Part shown: positions 36,825-48,562 of the stretch, piece by piece
Position numbering within the stretch: position 1 is the first letter of the stretch
How the letters are laid out: each line of letters opens with the position of its first letter
From: Streptomyces sp. MspMP-M5
GTDB taxonomy: Bacteria > Actinomycetota > Actinomycetes > Streptomycetales > Streptomycetaceae
DNA: 64,000 bases
Direction of reading: 5' to 3'
Assembly: GCF_000373585.1 (NCBI RefSeq)
Contig: NZ_KB891854.1
Span: forward strand, 348,974-412,973
Program-made: the position numbers and the translations under genes
Notes under the pieces: generated by a model
The model's database searches: none
Told to the model about the DNA's origin: nothing
Seen by the model: the letters and a program-made list of their open reading frames with translations, nothing else

Positions 36825-37700
36825 CTACTTGAGCGCGCCGGCCGTCAGCCCGGCCTGCACCTGCCGCTGGAAGACGACGTACACGGCCAGGACCGGCAGC
36901 ATCGCGATCATCATGCCGGCCATCAGCCCGCCCCAGTCGCCCTGGTAGCCCTGCTGGAGCGCGAGGTTGGCCAGGCCCTGGGTGAGCACGTACTTGCTCT
37001 CGTCCTGGTTGAGGACCATCGGCAGCAGGTACTGGTTCCACTGCCCCAGGAAGTTGAAGATGCCGACGCTGATCAGGCCGGGTTTGGCCATCGGCAGCAT
37101 GACCTGGAAGAACGTCCGGGCGTGCGAGGCGCCGTCGATCATCGCCGCCTCCGCCACCGAGGTCGGCAGGGTGCGGAAGAACGCCGTCATGAAGAAGACC
37201 GTGAACGGCAGCGAGTAGGCGATGTAGACGAGGATCAGGCCCTGGTACGTCGCCAGCAGCGGGACTCCGGGGAAGTCCCGCAGCACGAAGAAGAGCGGGA
37301 TGACCAGCATGAAGACCGGGAAGGACATGCCGGCGACGAAGAGGTAGTAGATGAGGCGGTTGCCGGGGAAGGTGAAACGGGCCAGGACGTAGCCCGCCAT
37401 GGAGCCCAGCACCATCGTCCCGGTGAGCGAACCGCCCACCACGATCAGGGTGTTGAGGAACATCCTGCCGATGTCGGCCTTCTCCCAGGCGTTGGCCCAG
37501 TTCTCGAAGTGCAGCCGGCCCGGGAGGGACCACGGCGTGGTGAGGATGTCGCCGCTGCTCTTGAAGGAACTCCACAGCACCCACAGCAGCGGCAGGCCCA
37601 CCATCAGGCCCCACACGAAGAGGATGCCGTGCGAGAAGACGTTGAGCGTGCCGCCCTCGGAGGTCCGGCGCGGCCGTGCCGTGGTGGTTCGTCTCGTCAT
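36825..37700 (-). CDS. ngcG: N-acetylglucosamine/chitobiose ABC transporter permease
   Basis: 291 residues, MalG type with six membrane segments. The EAA loop EAAMIDGASHARTFFQVMLP near residue 185 contacts the ATPase, and the start is a basic cytoplasmic tail. Third gene of the operon; the ATPase is missing, as usual in Streptomyces where MsiK serves several importers. S. coelicolor has the same operon (ngcEFG) for GlcNAc and diacetylchitobiose; the assignment follows from sequence order. Confidence 0.88.
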   Translation of the reverse strand: MTRRTTTARPRRTSEGGTLNVFSHGILFVWGLMVGLPLLWVLWSSFKSSGDILTTPWSLPGRLHFENWANAWEKADIGRMFLNTLIVVGGSLTGTMVLGSMAGYVLARFTFPGNRLIYYLFVAGMSFPVFMLVIPLFFVLRDFPGVPLLATYQGLILVYIAYSLPFTVFFMTAFFRTLPTSVAEAAMIDGASHARTFFQVMLPMAKPGLISVGIFNFLGQWNQYLLPMVLNQDESKYVLTQGLANLALQQGYQGDWGGLMAGMMIAMLPVLAVYVVFQRQVQAGLTAGALK

Positions 37701-37711
37701 GCGCCCTGCCC

Positions 37712-38635
37712 CTAGTACTCGATCCGCTCACGGCGCGCGAAGCGCATCGTGAGGACGGCGAACAGCAGCGTGACGACGAGCATCGCGACGCCCATCGCCG
37801 CCGCGTAGCCGAACTGACTGTCGCGGAAGGCGGTTTGGTAGAGGCGGAGCGGGACGACGTCGGTCACGCCGTCCGGGCCGCCCATGTTGACCGACATGAT
37901 CTGCACCAGCGCGAACGCGTCCATCGCGATGATGCCCATGTAGACCCAGCCCGTCTGCACGGTGTCCCACAGCAGCGGCAGGGTGATCCGGAAGAAGGTG
38001 TGCGAGCGGCCGGCGCCGTCCAGCAGCGCGGCCTCGTAGATGTCGCGCGGAATGGAGGCCATGGCGGCGGAGAACAGCACGACGTAGAAGCCGACGTTGG
38101 CCCACACCATCACGACCATGATGCAGGCCAGTGCCAGGCGGCCCTCCCCCAGCCAGGCGCTCTGCAGGGAGTCCAGACCGACCGCGCCCAGCAGCGAGTT
38201 GAGCATGCCGTCGTGCGGATCGGGATTGTAGATGTTGAACCAGATCACCGAGATGATGGTGATCGAGATGACCTGCGGGAAGAAGTAGACGAATTTGTAG
38301 AACCTCGCGCCGCGGACTCCGGTGATGACCGCGCCCCGGCGGGCCCGGCCGCCGACGTTCAGCATGAAGGCGAAGAACAGCCCCAGCGCCAGTGTGGCGA
38401 TCGGCACCAGCACCAGCATGACGACGTTGTGTTTGAGCGCGTTCCAGAATTCGTCGCTGTGCAGCAGTTTTCCGTAGTTGGCCAGCCCGACGCTCTTGGC
38501 GGTGCCGCGCAGTCCGCTCCATTCCGTGGTGGAGATCTGGAACGCCTGGACGAACGGCGAGAGCACGAAGATGCCGTAGATCAGCAGCGGCAGGGCCAGG
38601 AACCCCGCGATGAATCGGTACGTGCCGTGGCGCAT
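37712..38635 (-). CDS. ngcF: N-acetylglucosamine/chitobiose ABC transporter permease
   Basis: 307 residues, MalF type with six membrane segments; the EAA loop reads EAALLDGAGRSHTFFRITLP near residue 210. The ATG at MRHGTYRF starts just before the first helix; the open frame upstream is not hydrophobic and is rejected. It is 11 bases before ngcG and part of the same transcript. Confidence 0.88.
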   Translation of the reverse strand: MRHGTYRFIAGFLALPLLIYGIFVLSPFVQAFQISTTEWSGLRGTAKSVGLANYGKLLHSDEFWNALKHNVVMLVLVPIATLALGLFFAFMLNVGGRARRGAVITGVRGARFYKFVYFFPQVISITIISVIWFNIYNPDPHDGMLNSLLGAVGLDSLQSAWLGEGRLALACIMVVMVWANVGFYVVLFSAAMASIPRDIYEAALLDGAGRSHTFFRITLPLLWDTVQTGWVYMGIIAMDAFALVQIMSVNMGGPDGVTDVVPLRLYQTAFRDSQFGYAAAMGVAMLVVTLLFAVLTMRFARRERIEY

Positions 38636-38697
38636 GAGCTTCCCGGCCCTCCCTCGTCGGCGGTGGTGCGTGGACGGAACCCCGGTCGGCGGACCGG

Positions 38698-40131
38698 TCA
38701 GGAAGCGCGGTGGAACTTGGTGACGGAGCTGTCCTTGGCGACCTCGTCCGCGTACTGCTGGGCCTTGCTGATCCAGTCGGCGGCCTTGAGTTCGCCGGTG
38801 AGCAGCTGGCTGGTGAGACCGCCGAGCTTTTCGTCGGTCAGCTTCGGATACCACTCCGGCAGCTGGATCATCAGGAGGTTCTTTCCGCCCTCCTTGACGG
38901 CCTTCGCCGCGGACGCCAGGCCGGGCGAGAGCTGCATTCCGTCGGTCGCGCCCTGGACACTCGTCAGCGACTTGACCTTGGTGGCGAAATTCTGGGCATG
39001 CTTCCTGGAAAGCATGATCCGCAGCAGTTCCATGCCACCGACGGGGTTCTTTCCGCCCTTGGCGACGATGAACGGCTCACTGGGCTCGGCGCGCAGGGTG
39101 CCGTGCGGCATCCGGTCGCCACTGCCGCCGTCGAAGAGCGCCCCGACGGCCATGTCGAAGTCGGCCGGGGTGGTGGGCCCGGCCTCGTTCTCCACCCAGG
39201 AGCCGTTGGGGATGAAGGCGGCCTTGCCGCGGGTCCAGGCGGTCTGTGCCTGAATGTGCGTCATCCCCTGGCTGCCCTGGAGGAAGTAGCCCTTGGCGGC
39301 CAGTTCCTCGTAGTGCCCGATGACCTGCTTGACCGCGTCGTTGGAGGTCCAGGCGCGGGGTTCGAGGTTGTCGATGGCGATCCACTTGTCCAGGCCGCCG
39401 ATCTTGGCGATCTGCGCGAACACGTTGAAGTGGACGTAGTACGGGTATTTTCCCGGATACGTCCAGGGGGCGATCCCGGCCTTCTTGATCTCGGCGCAGA
39501 GGCTGATCATCTCGTCGAAGGAGGCGGGATAGGCCCAGCCCTTGTCCTTCAGGAGCTTGTGGGAATACCACGTTCCGTACACCGTGAAGGCGTAGTAGAA
39601 GACGTCGAAGGCGTCCTTGTGCTTTCCCTTTTCGATGGTGCTCGGGTAGAGCGTGTCCCGGACCTTCTTCTTCGGGTCGTCCAGCGACGGGGCGTCGAGC
39701 AGTGCGGTGAGATCCTGCAACTGCCCCTGTGCGGACAGCTTGTTCATATCCAGGTGGTCGGCGCCGGAGTTGTCGATCAGGTCGGGCGGATTGCCGCCGG
39801 CAAAGCGCGGCTGGAGTTTGGGACCGATCTGCTGGGTGCCGGTGTGCTTGACGGTGACGCCGTAGGACTTGCCGTAGTCGGCCTCGGCGTCCTTCGCGTA
39901 CTGGTCGCCCAGACCGCCCTTGAAGATGAAGGTCTCCAGCGGCGCGGCGTTCTTCACGCCGAGCGGATTCTTCGCGGAGGTCGCGCCCTTGTTCTTGATG
40001 CCGTCGTCCGAGCCGCCGCCGCCCCCGGTGGCGCAGGAGGTGAGGGCGCCCATCGCCGGTACCGCGAGAATTCCCAGGGCCACGGCCCGCTTGACCAGAT
40101 CGCGGCGGCCTACTTCTGAGGTGGATCCCAT
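38698..40131 (-). CDS. ngcE: N-acetylglucosamine/chitobiose-binding lipoprotein
   Basis: 477 residues. The twin-arginine motif GRRDLVKRA with a hydrophobic stretch and the lipobox ALTSCA near residue 32 indicate a Tat-exported lipoprotein. The mature protein is an extracellular solute-binding protein type 1, with YYAFTVYGTWYS, FNVFAQIAKIGG and NGSWVENEAG, features of the NgcE family that binds GlcNAc and diacetylchitobiose. First gene of ngcEFG, with a candidate DasR site 214 bases upstream. Confidence 0.9.
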   Translation of the reverse strand: MGSTSEVGRRDLVKRAVALGILAVPAMGALTSCATGGGGGSDDGIKNKGATSAKNPLGVKNAAPLETFIFKGGLGDQYAKDAEADYGKSYGVTVKHTGTQQIGPKLQPRFAGGNPPDLIDNSGADHLDMNKLSAQGQLQDLTALLDAPSLDDPKKKVRDTLYPSTIEKGKHKDAFDVFYYAFTVYGTWYSHKLLKDKGWAYPASFDEMISLCAEIKKAGIAPWTYPGKYPYYVHFNVFAQIAKIGGLDKWIAIDNLEPRAWTSNDAVKQVIGHYEELAAKGYFLQGSQGMTHIQAQTAWTRGKAAFIPNGSWVENEAGPTTPADFDMAVGALFDGGSGDRMPHGTLRAEPSEPFIVAKGGKNPVGGMELLRIMLSRKHAQNFATKVKSLTSVQGATDGMQLSPGLASAAKAVKEGGKNLLMIQLPEWYPKLTDEKLGGLTSQLLTGELKAADWISKAQQYADEVAKDSSVTKFHRAS

Positions 40132-40344
40132 GCTCAAGTCCTCGCCTTCTTCAGGACTCAGGCGGTGCACCGGAGCCACCCCGGCACCGCAGGTCAGATG
40201 AAGCTGAGTCGTACGGGATGTGCACCGGGCGAGCCGGGGCCTCTCCAGCGGAACAGGCCCCAGGGATACGCGGGGAATTCGTCCGCCCCCGCATTCCCCC
40301 GGATTCCGGCCCTGGATCTGGTGTACGGCCGGTTTCGGACGCCG

Positions 40345-40360
40345 ATAGGTATAGTCCACT
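40345..40360. promoter_or_regulatory. Candidate DasR (dre) site upstream of ngcE
   Basis: On the minus strand the site reads AGTGGACTATACCTAT, 12 of 16 identical to the dre consensus AGTGGTCTAGACCAGT. DasR is the GlcNAc regulator of Streptomyces and NgcE imports GlcNAc, so the location is meaningful. Confidence 0.45.
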
Positions 40361-40597
40361 TCCGGCCGAACCGGCAAGATCGGATACCGGGTTGGCCGGG
40401 AGTCTTTCCCTAGTTGAGACCTCCCCGGTATGTGCCCCGGGCATCCCTTTGAGAGGTTTCGGCGGAGGGCGGGCGGCCCGCCGGGGCGGCGCCGGACGCC
40501 CCGGCGGCACCGGCGGTCGCGACACGGTCGCCGCCCGCCCCGCACACCCTTGACACCCGCCCCCGCGCGCACCTTACTTGTCTCTGCACTACGCAAC

Positions 40598-40611
40598 TGA
40601 CAACGATGTCA
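40598..40611. promoter_or_regulatory. Palindromic operator before the mannosidase gene
   Basis: TGACA-ACGA-TGTCA, a perfect 5-bp inverted repeat 20 bases upstream of the GTG start. Similar GACAAC-based palindromes precede many Streptomyces glycosidase genes and bind LacI-family repressors. Confidence 0.5.
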
Positions 40612-40631
40612 ATCTCGTTGAGAGGGCTCGC

Positions 40632-43600
40632 GTGCGGCACAGACACCGGCACAGTCCCCTGCGGGCGCTCGCCCGCCCCGCCGCCCTCGCGGCGGCCGCC
40701 CTGCTCGTCGCCACCGCCCCCACCGCGACCGGCGTCGCGCAGGCCGCGCCGCCCCGACCACCGCACAGCGCAACGGAGTTCCGCTCCTCCTTCGAACCGG
40801 GCCAGCCGGCGCCGGACTGGACCGACACCGTCGAGACCGGCCCGGACGGCCGCCCGAAGACCTCCGGCGTCGCCCCGGCGACCACGCCCGGCGCACCCGG
40901 GATGAACACCGCGCCCGGCTCCGGCCCCGTCGACTCCCCCACCGCCAAGCCGCACGCCGGATTCACCGGCGGCCACGCGCTGCGCTACGCCGGCACCCAC
41001 ACCGCCGCCGGCCGGGCCTACTCGTACAACAAGCTGTTCGCGGTGCACCTCCCCGTCACCCCCACGACCACGCTCTCCTACGCGCTCTTCCCGGAGATGG
41101 CGGAGACCGACCTCGACTACCCCGCCACCCATGTCGCGGTCGACCTGGCCTTCACCGACGGCACGTACCTCAGCGAACTGGCCGCGACCGACCAGTACGG
41201 CGCGCCGCTGACCCCGCAGGGCCAGGCCGCCGCCAAGACGCTCTACGTCAACCAGTGGAACCACCGCGAGTCCCGGATCGGCGCGGTCGCCGCCGGGAAG
41301 ACCATCGCACGCATCCTGCTCGCCTACGACGCGCCCCGGGCCCCGCACACCGCGCCCGCCTTCCGCGGCTGGCTCGACGACCTCGCCATCGGTCCCGAGG
41401 TGCCGGAGAAGCCGGCCGCCCACCTCTCCGACTACGCGGTCACCACCCGTGGCACCCTCTCCAGCGGCGGCTTCTCGCGCGGCAACACCTTCCCCGCGAC
41501 CGCGGTGCCCAACGGCTTCACCTTCTGGACGCCGGTGACGAACGCCGGCTCCACCGACTGGCTCTACGAGTACGCGCGGCGGAACAACGCCGACAACCTC
41601 CCCACCCTCCAGGCGTTCAGCGCCAGTCACGAGCCGAGCCCCTGGATGGGCGACCGGCAGACCTTCCAGGTGATGCCGTCCACGGCGGCCGGCACCCCGG
41701 ACGCCTCGCGCACCGGCCGCGCGCTGCCCTTCCACCACGAGCACGAGTCCGCCCGGCCGTACCGCTACGCGGTGACCTTCGACAACGGCCTGCGGACCGA
41801 GATCGCGCCGACCGACCACGCGGCGATGATGCGGTTCACCTTCCCCGGCGCCGACGCCAACCTGCTCTTCGACAACGTCAACGACAAGGGCGGCCTGACC
41901 CTCGACGCCGCGCACGGCGTCGTCTCCGGCTACTCCGACGTGCGCAGCGGTCTGTCGGCCGGCGCCACCCGGCTGTTCGTCTACGGCGTGGTGGACGCGC
42001 CGGTCACCGCGAGCGGGCGGTCTGCAGGGGGAGGGGGCAAGGACGTCACCGGCTATCTGAAGCTGCGGCCGGGCACCGACCGCACCGTGACGCTGCGGCT
42101 GGCCACCTCGCTGATCGGCGTCGGGCAGGCGAAGGCCAACCTCGCCCGGGAGATCCCCGACGGCACCTCCTTCGCCACCGTCCGGGACCGCGCCCGCGCC
42201 CAGTGGGACGCCCTGCTCGGCCGCGTCGAGGTGCAGGGCGCCACCCACGACCAGCTGACCACCCTCTACTCCAGCCTCTACCGGCTCTACCTCTACCCCA
42301 ACTCGGGCTCGGAGCAGGTCGGTTCGCGGCTCCGCTACGCCAGTCCGTTCTCGCCGCCGGCCGGCCCGGACACCCCCACGCACACCGGCGCCGAGATCGT
42401 CGACGGTGCGGTGTACGTCAACAACGGCTTCTGGGACACCTATCGCACCACCTGGCCCGCCTACACGCTGCTCACCCCCGGCCGGGCGGGCCGGATGGCG
42501 GACGGGTTCGTCCAGCAGTACAAGGACGGCGGCTGGATCTCCCGCTGGTCCTCGCCCGGTTACGCGGACCTGATGACCGGGACCAGCTCCGACGTCGCGT
42601 TCGCCGACGCCTACGTCAAGGGCGTGAAGTTCGACGCCGCCGCTGCTTACGACGCGGCGGTGAAGAACGCGACCGTCGCCCCGCCCGCCGCCGGCGTCGG
42701 CCGCAAGGGCATGACCACCGCGCCGTTCCTCGGTTACACCAGCACCGACACCCGCGAGGGCGCGTCCTGGGCGCTGGAGGGCTACCTCAACGACTTCGGC
42801 ATCGCGCGGATGGGGCAGGCCCTGTACGCCAGGACCCACAACCCCCGCTACAAGGAGGAGTCGGCGTACTTCCTGGGCCGGGCCCGGAACTACGTACGGC
42901 TCTTCGACGCCCGCATCGGCTTCTTCCAGGGCCGGGACGCCCGGGGCGGCTGGCGGCTGCCGCCGGACCGCTTCGACCCCCGCGTCTGGGGCTACGACTA
43001 CACCGAGACCAACGCCTGGACCTTCGCCTTCGCCGCACCGCAGGACACCCGCGGACTGGCCGACCTCTACGGCGGCCGGGCCGGCCTGGCGAAGAAGCTG
43101 GACGCCTACTTCGGCACACCGGAGACCGCCGCGAAGCGGTTCGCCGGCTCCTACGGCGACGTCATCCACGAGATGACCGAGGCCCGCGACGTCCGGATGG
43201 GGATGTACGGGCACAGCAACCAGCCCTCGCACCACATCGCCTACCTCTACGACGCGGCCGGGCAGCCGTACAAGACCCAGGCCAAGGTCCGCGAGGTGCT
43301 CTCCCGGCTCTACCTCGGCAGCGAGATCGGCCAGGGCTACCCGGGCGACGAGGACAACGGCGAGATGTCCGCGTGGTACGTCTTCAGCGCCCTGGGCTGC
43401 TATCCGCTGGTGATGGGCCAGGGCGAGTACGCGGTGGGCTCACCGCTCTTCACCAGGGCCACGGTGCACCTGGAGAACGGCCGCGACCTCGTCGTCAACG
43501 CGCCCCGCAACAGCGCCCGGAACGTCTACGTCCAGGGCCTCCGGGTCAACGGCAAGCCGTGGAACTCCACCGCCCTGCCGCACGCCCTGCTCGCCCGCGG

Positions 43601-44051
43601 CGGCACCCTGGACTTCGCCATGGGCCCCCGCCCCTCCCGCTGGGCCACCGGCCCGGACGCCGGACCCGCCTCGCTCACCCAGGGCGACACGGTGCCCGCC
43701 CCGCCCTCCGACCTGACCGTCCCGGACGGCGGCCCGCTCACCGACAACGCCTCCGCCACCTCCGCCACGGTCACCCGCGCCACCTTCACCGTCCCCGCCG
43801 GCGCCACCGTCTCCTCCTACACCCTCACCTCCGCCACCGCCCCGACCGCCCCGCACGCCTGGCTCCTGGAAGCCTCCGACGACGGCACCCACTGGACCCC
43901 CCTGGACCACCGCACAGACCAGCACTTCACCTGGGACCGCCAAACCCGCCCCTTCCCCCTCCCCGCCCCCACCACCCACCGCCACTACCGCCTCACCTTC
44001 CCCACACCGACCACCCTCGCGGAGGTCGAACTGCTGGGACAGCGCCCATGA
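40632..44051 (+). CDS. Secreted GH92 alpha-mannosidase with C-terminal discoidin-like domain
   Basis: 1139 residues. Basic start and hydrophobic core ending ATGVAQAAPP form a signal peptide. Residues about 30-270 are a carbohydrate-related beta-domain, 290-560 the GH92 N-terminal domain, 560-990 the (alpha/alpha)6 barrel. The family signatures TREGASWALEGYLNDFG and GYPGDEDNGEMSAWYVFSAL are visible, the latter including the catalytic acid. GH92 enzymes remove alpha-mannose in a calcium-dependent way. Residues about 1005-1139 resemble an F5/8 carbohydrate-binding module. GTG with GAGAGGG upstream; an earlier TTG start is less likely. Confidence 0.9.
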   Translation: MRHRHRHSPLRALARPAALAAAALLVATAPTATGVAQAAPPRPPHSATEFRSSFEPGQPAPDWTDTVETGPDGRPKTSGVAPATTPGAPGMNTAPGSGPVDSPTAKPHAGFTGGHALRYAGTHTAAGRAYSYNKLFAVHLPVTPTTTLSYALFPEMAETDLDYPATHVAVDLAFTDGTYLSELAATDQYGAPLTPQGQAAAKTLYVNQWNHRESRIGAVAAGKTIARILLAYDAPRAPHTAPAFRGWLDDLAIGPEVPEKPAAHLSDYAVTTRGTLSSGGFSRGNTFPATAVPNGFTFWTPVTNAGSTDWLYEYARRNNADNLPTLQAFSASHEPSPWMGDRQTFQVMPSTAAGTPDASRTGRALPFHHEHESARPYRYAVTFDNGLRTEIAPTDHAAMMRFTFPGADANLLFDNVNDKGGLTLDAAHGVVSGYSDVRSGLSAGATRLFVYGVVDAPVTASGRSAGGGGKDVTGYLKLRPGTDRTVTLRLATSLIGVGQAKANLAREIPDGTSFATVRDRARAQWDALLGRVEVQGATHDQLTTLYSSLYRLYLYPNSGSEQVGSRLRYASPFSPPAGPDTPTHTGAEIVDGAVYVNNGFWDTYRTTWPAYTLLTPGRAGRMADGFVQQYKDGGWISRWSSPGYADLMTGTSSDVAFADAYVKGVKFDAAAAYDAAVKNATVAPPAAGVGRKGMTTAPFLGYTSTDTREGASWALEGYLNDFGIARMGQALYARTHNPRYKEESAYFLGRARNYVRLFDARIGFFQGRDARGGWRLPPDRFDPRVWGYDYTETNAWTFAFAAPQDTRGLADLYGGRAGLAKKLDAYFGTPETAAKRFAGSYGDVIHEMTEARDVRMGMYGHSNQPSHHIAYLYDAAGQPYKTQAKVREVLSRLYLGSEIGQGYPGDEDNGEMSAWYVFSALGCYPLVMGQGEYAVGSPLFTRATVHLENGRDLVVNAPRNSARNVYVQGLRVNGKPWNSTALPHALLARGGTLDFAMGPRPSRWATGPDAGPASLTQGDTVPAPPSDLTVPDGGPLTDNASATSATVTRATFTVPAGATVSSYTLTSATAPTAPHAWLLEASDDGTHWTPLDHRTDQHFTWDRQTRPFPLPAPTTHRHYRLTFPTPTTLAEVELLGQRP

Positions 44052-44287
44052 GTCGGGGCCGTCGAGGTCAGACGCTCACGCCGTCCGGAGTCCCGGTGTC
44101 GGAAGGATCACAGGGCGGAACAAGAGGCGCGGAGCGGGACAGAGCGACGGGGGCCGGCTTCGTCGGGGAGTGGTGCGGGCGGGGTCTCTCGCTCGGTTCG
44201 CCGGGTTCGTGCCCGCAACTCCGAATCGTCTGTGGGGAAAAGGTTGTACGGGCGGAAGGGGAGCCGTTCGCGCCGACGCCAAGGTAG

Positions 44288-44315
44288 TTGACAGATGAAG
44301 AACCCGTGACAGGAT
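44288..44315 (+). promoter_or_regulatory. Sigma-70-type promoter of the FG-GAP gene
   Basis: TTGACA (44288-44293), a 16-base spacer and CAGGAT (44310-44315), close to the Streptomyces vegetative consensus TTGAC(A)/TAGGAT. It is 90 bases upstream of the start. Confidence 0.5.
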
Positions 44316-44335
44316 CCTGAGCTCCGGACACCTTC

Positions 44336-44360
44336 GGCGCGCCCCCACCGGGGGCGCGCC
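44336..44360. terminator. Strong hairpin in the FG-GAP leader
   Basis: Perfect 11-bp arms GGCGCGCCCCC and GGGGGCGCGCC around ACC. It is downstream of the promoter and 45 bases before the start codon, so it may attenuate or stabilise the leader rather than end a transcript. Confidence 0.6.
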
Positions 44361-44404
44361 GTCGTCGTGCCGGACACCCTTCGATCCCCTACACGGAGAA
44401 CTAC

Positions 44405-45367
44405 GTGGCAATACTCTCCGGCCGCAGGCGTGGACGGGCCCTGTCCCGTCTCGCCACCGCGGCCATCGCCGTCGCGCTCGCCGGCACCGCTGCCGGCACC
44501 TCCTTCGCGGCGGACAACCCCGGCGCGGCCACCCGGAACGCCGTCCAGGCTCCTCCGCAGGCGCCCGCCCAGGCCCCGAACGCGATCACCGGCGGTGCCA
44601 CCGGCACCGGCTCGACCGCCGACGCGGCCAACCCGGTCTTCACCCTCTTCGGGGTGGAGTCCTCCGGTGCCACGTACGTCTACGACGTCGACGGCTCGGG
44701 CAAGTTCACGGCCCGCCAGAAGGTCGACGACGACGGTGCCGTCCGCGCCGAGCAGCAGGCGGTGGACAACGACGGCGACGGCATCGGCGACGGGGTCTGG
44801 CTCTGGACCCCCGGTGGCGACCTGTACTTCAGCAACGCCGCCGCCCCGGACAGCGTCCACATCGGCGGCGGCTGGAACATCTACGACAAGGTGCTCTCGC
44901 CGGGCAACCTGGGCGGCGCCCAGGGGTACGACATCCTCGCCCGCGACCGCTCCGGTGTGCTCTGGATGTACCTCGGCTACCCCGACGGCCGGGTCACCGC
45001 CCGCACCAAGGTCGGCGCCGGCTGGGGAATCTACGACCTGATCACCGGCAAGGGCGACCTGACCGGTGACGGCAAGGCCGACATCATCGCCCGCGAGAAG
45101 TCCACCGGCGACCTGTACCTCTACAAGGGCACCGGCGACCAGAGCGCGCCGTTCGCGGCCCGCCAGAAGATCGGCACCGGCTGGGGCGGCTACAACGCCC
45201 TGGTCTCCACCGGCGACGTGAACCTCGACGGGAAGACCGACTTCGTGGCGCGGGACGGCTCCGGCCGCCTCTACGCCTACTACGGCACCGGCAACGCCGC
45301 GAGCCCGTACCGGGCCCGCGTCCAGATCGGCACCGGCTGGAACATCTACACCAAGCTGTTCTCCTAG
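44405..45367 (+). CDS. Secreted FG-GAP/VCBS repeat protein
   Basis: 320 residues. Signal peptide to about residue 35 (ALAGTAAGTSFA). Then four to five beta-propeller-like repeats: DVDGSGKFTARQKVDDDG, DNDGDGIGDGVWLW, GDLTGDGKADIIARE and GDVNLDGKTDFVARDG. The DxDxDG-type loops bind calcium. Repeats such as YLGYPDGRVTARTKVGAGW and YYGTGN recur. Streptomyces secrete many such proteins, sometimes fused to enzymes; none is fused here. GTG/ATG start ambiguous; the GTG at 44405 is used. Confidence 0.85.
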   Translation: MAILSGRRRGRALSRLATAAIAVALAGTAAGTSFAADNPGAATRNAVQAPPQAPAQAPNAITGGATGTGSTADAANPVFTLFGVESSGATYVYDVDGSGKFTARQKVDDDGAVRAEQQAVDNDGDGIGDGVWLWTPGGDLYFSNAAAPDSVHIGGGWNIYDKVLSPGNLGGAQGYDILARDRSGVLWMYLGYPDGRVTARTKVGAGWGIYDLITGKGDLTGDGKADIIAREKSTGDLYLYKGTGDQSAPFAARQKIGTGWGGYNALVSTGDVNLDGKTDFVARDGSGRLYAYYGTGNAASPYRARVQIGTGWNIYTKLFS

Positions 45368-45420
45368 CCGTTCTCCCGGCTGTTCTCCAGCTGCTCTTCC
45401 GGCTGTCTGCAGCACAAGCG

Positions 45421-45458
45421 CGAGGGCCGCACCCCCCGTCCGGGGAGTGCGGCCCTCG
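45421..45458. terminator. Bidirectional terminator between FG-GAP gene and aconitase
   Basis: Arms CGAGGGCCGCAC and GTGCGGCCCTCG pair perfectly over 12 bases, with further C/G pairing inside. It lies between convergent genes. Confidence 0.85.
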
Positions 45459-45476
45459 TGGCCGTACCGCGTGCGG

Positions 45477-48293
<2,817 letters not shown>

Positions 48294-48321
48294 ATACGGC
48301 AGCGGTACGCCTTCCGGCAGA

Positions 48322-48339
48322 TATCTCGATGTCGAGATA
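48322..48339. promoter_or_regulatory. Perfect 18-bp palindrome upstream of acnA
   Basis: TATCTCGA-TG-TCGAGATA, arms of 8 bp. The spacing and shape fit a dimeric MarR- or TetR-family operator. Located 131-148 bases before the acnA start. Confidence 0.6.
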
Positions 48340-48562
48340 ACTCTAGTACATCGCTGCTGCCGGGTCATGCCCCGACGGCCCTGATCTCTCGCAGCGGAGG
48401 TTGAGCGCTCTCAGCGAAGATCGGTGACCGCTGGGCTTTCTCAGCGAAGGTTGCGTGGCTGCCTTCGCAGGCCGTGGGGGGAATCCCGTTCCCGGCGACT
48501 TCGGTCTGGACTCCTTCGACGAGAGCGAGAACCGCTCGGCCTGCCCAGTACCGTGGCTTCGC

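Larger units (their letters stand above)
40132..40631. other. Divergent promoter region of ngcE and the mannosidase gene
   Basis: 500 bases without a gene. It holds a dre-like site (40345-40360) and a TGACA-N4-TGTCA palindrome (40598-40611), listed separately, in a locally AT-richer stretch. Confidence 0.6.
44052..44404. other. Upstream region of the FG-GAP gene
   Basis: 353 bases, no gene. Promoter at about 44288-44315 and a strong hairpin at 44336-44360 in the leader, listed separately. Confidence 0.6.
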
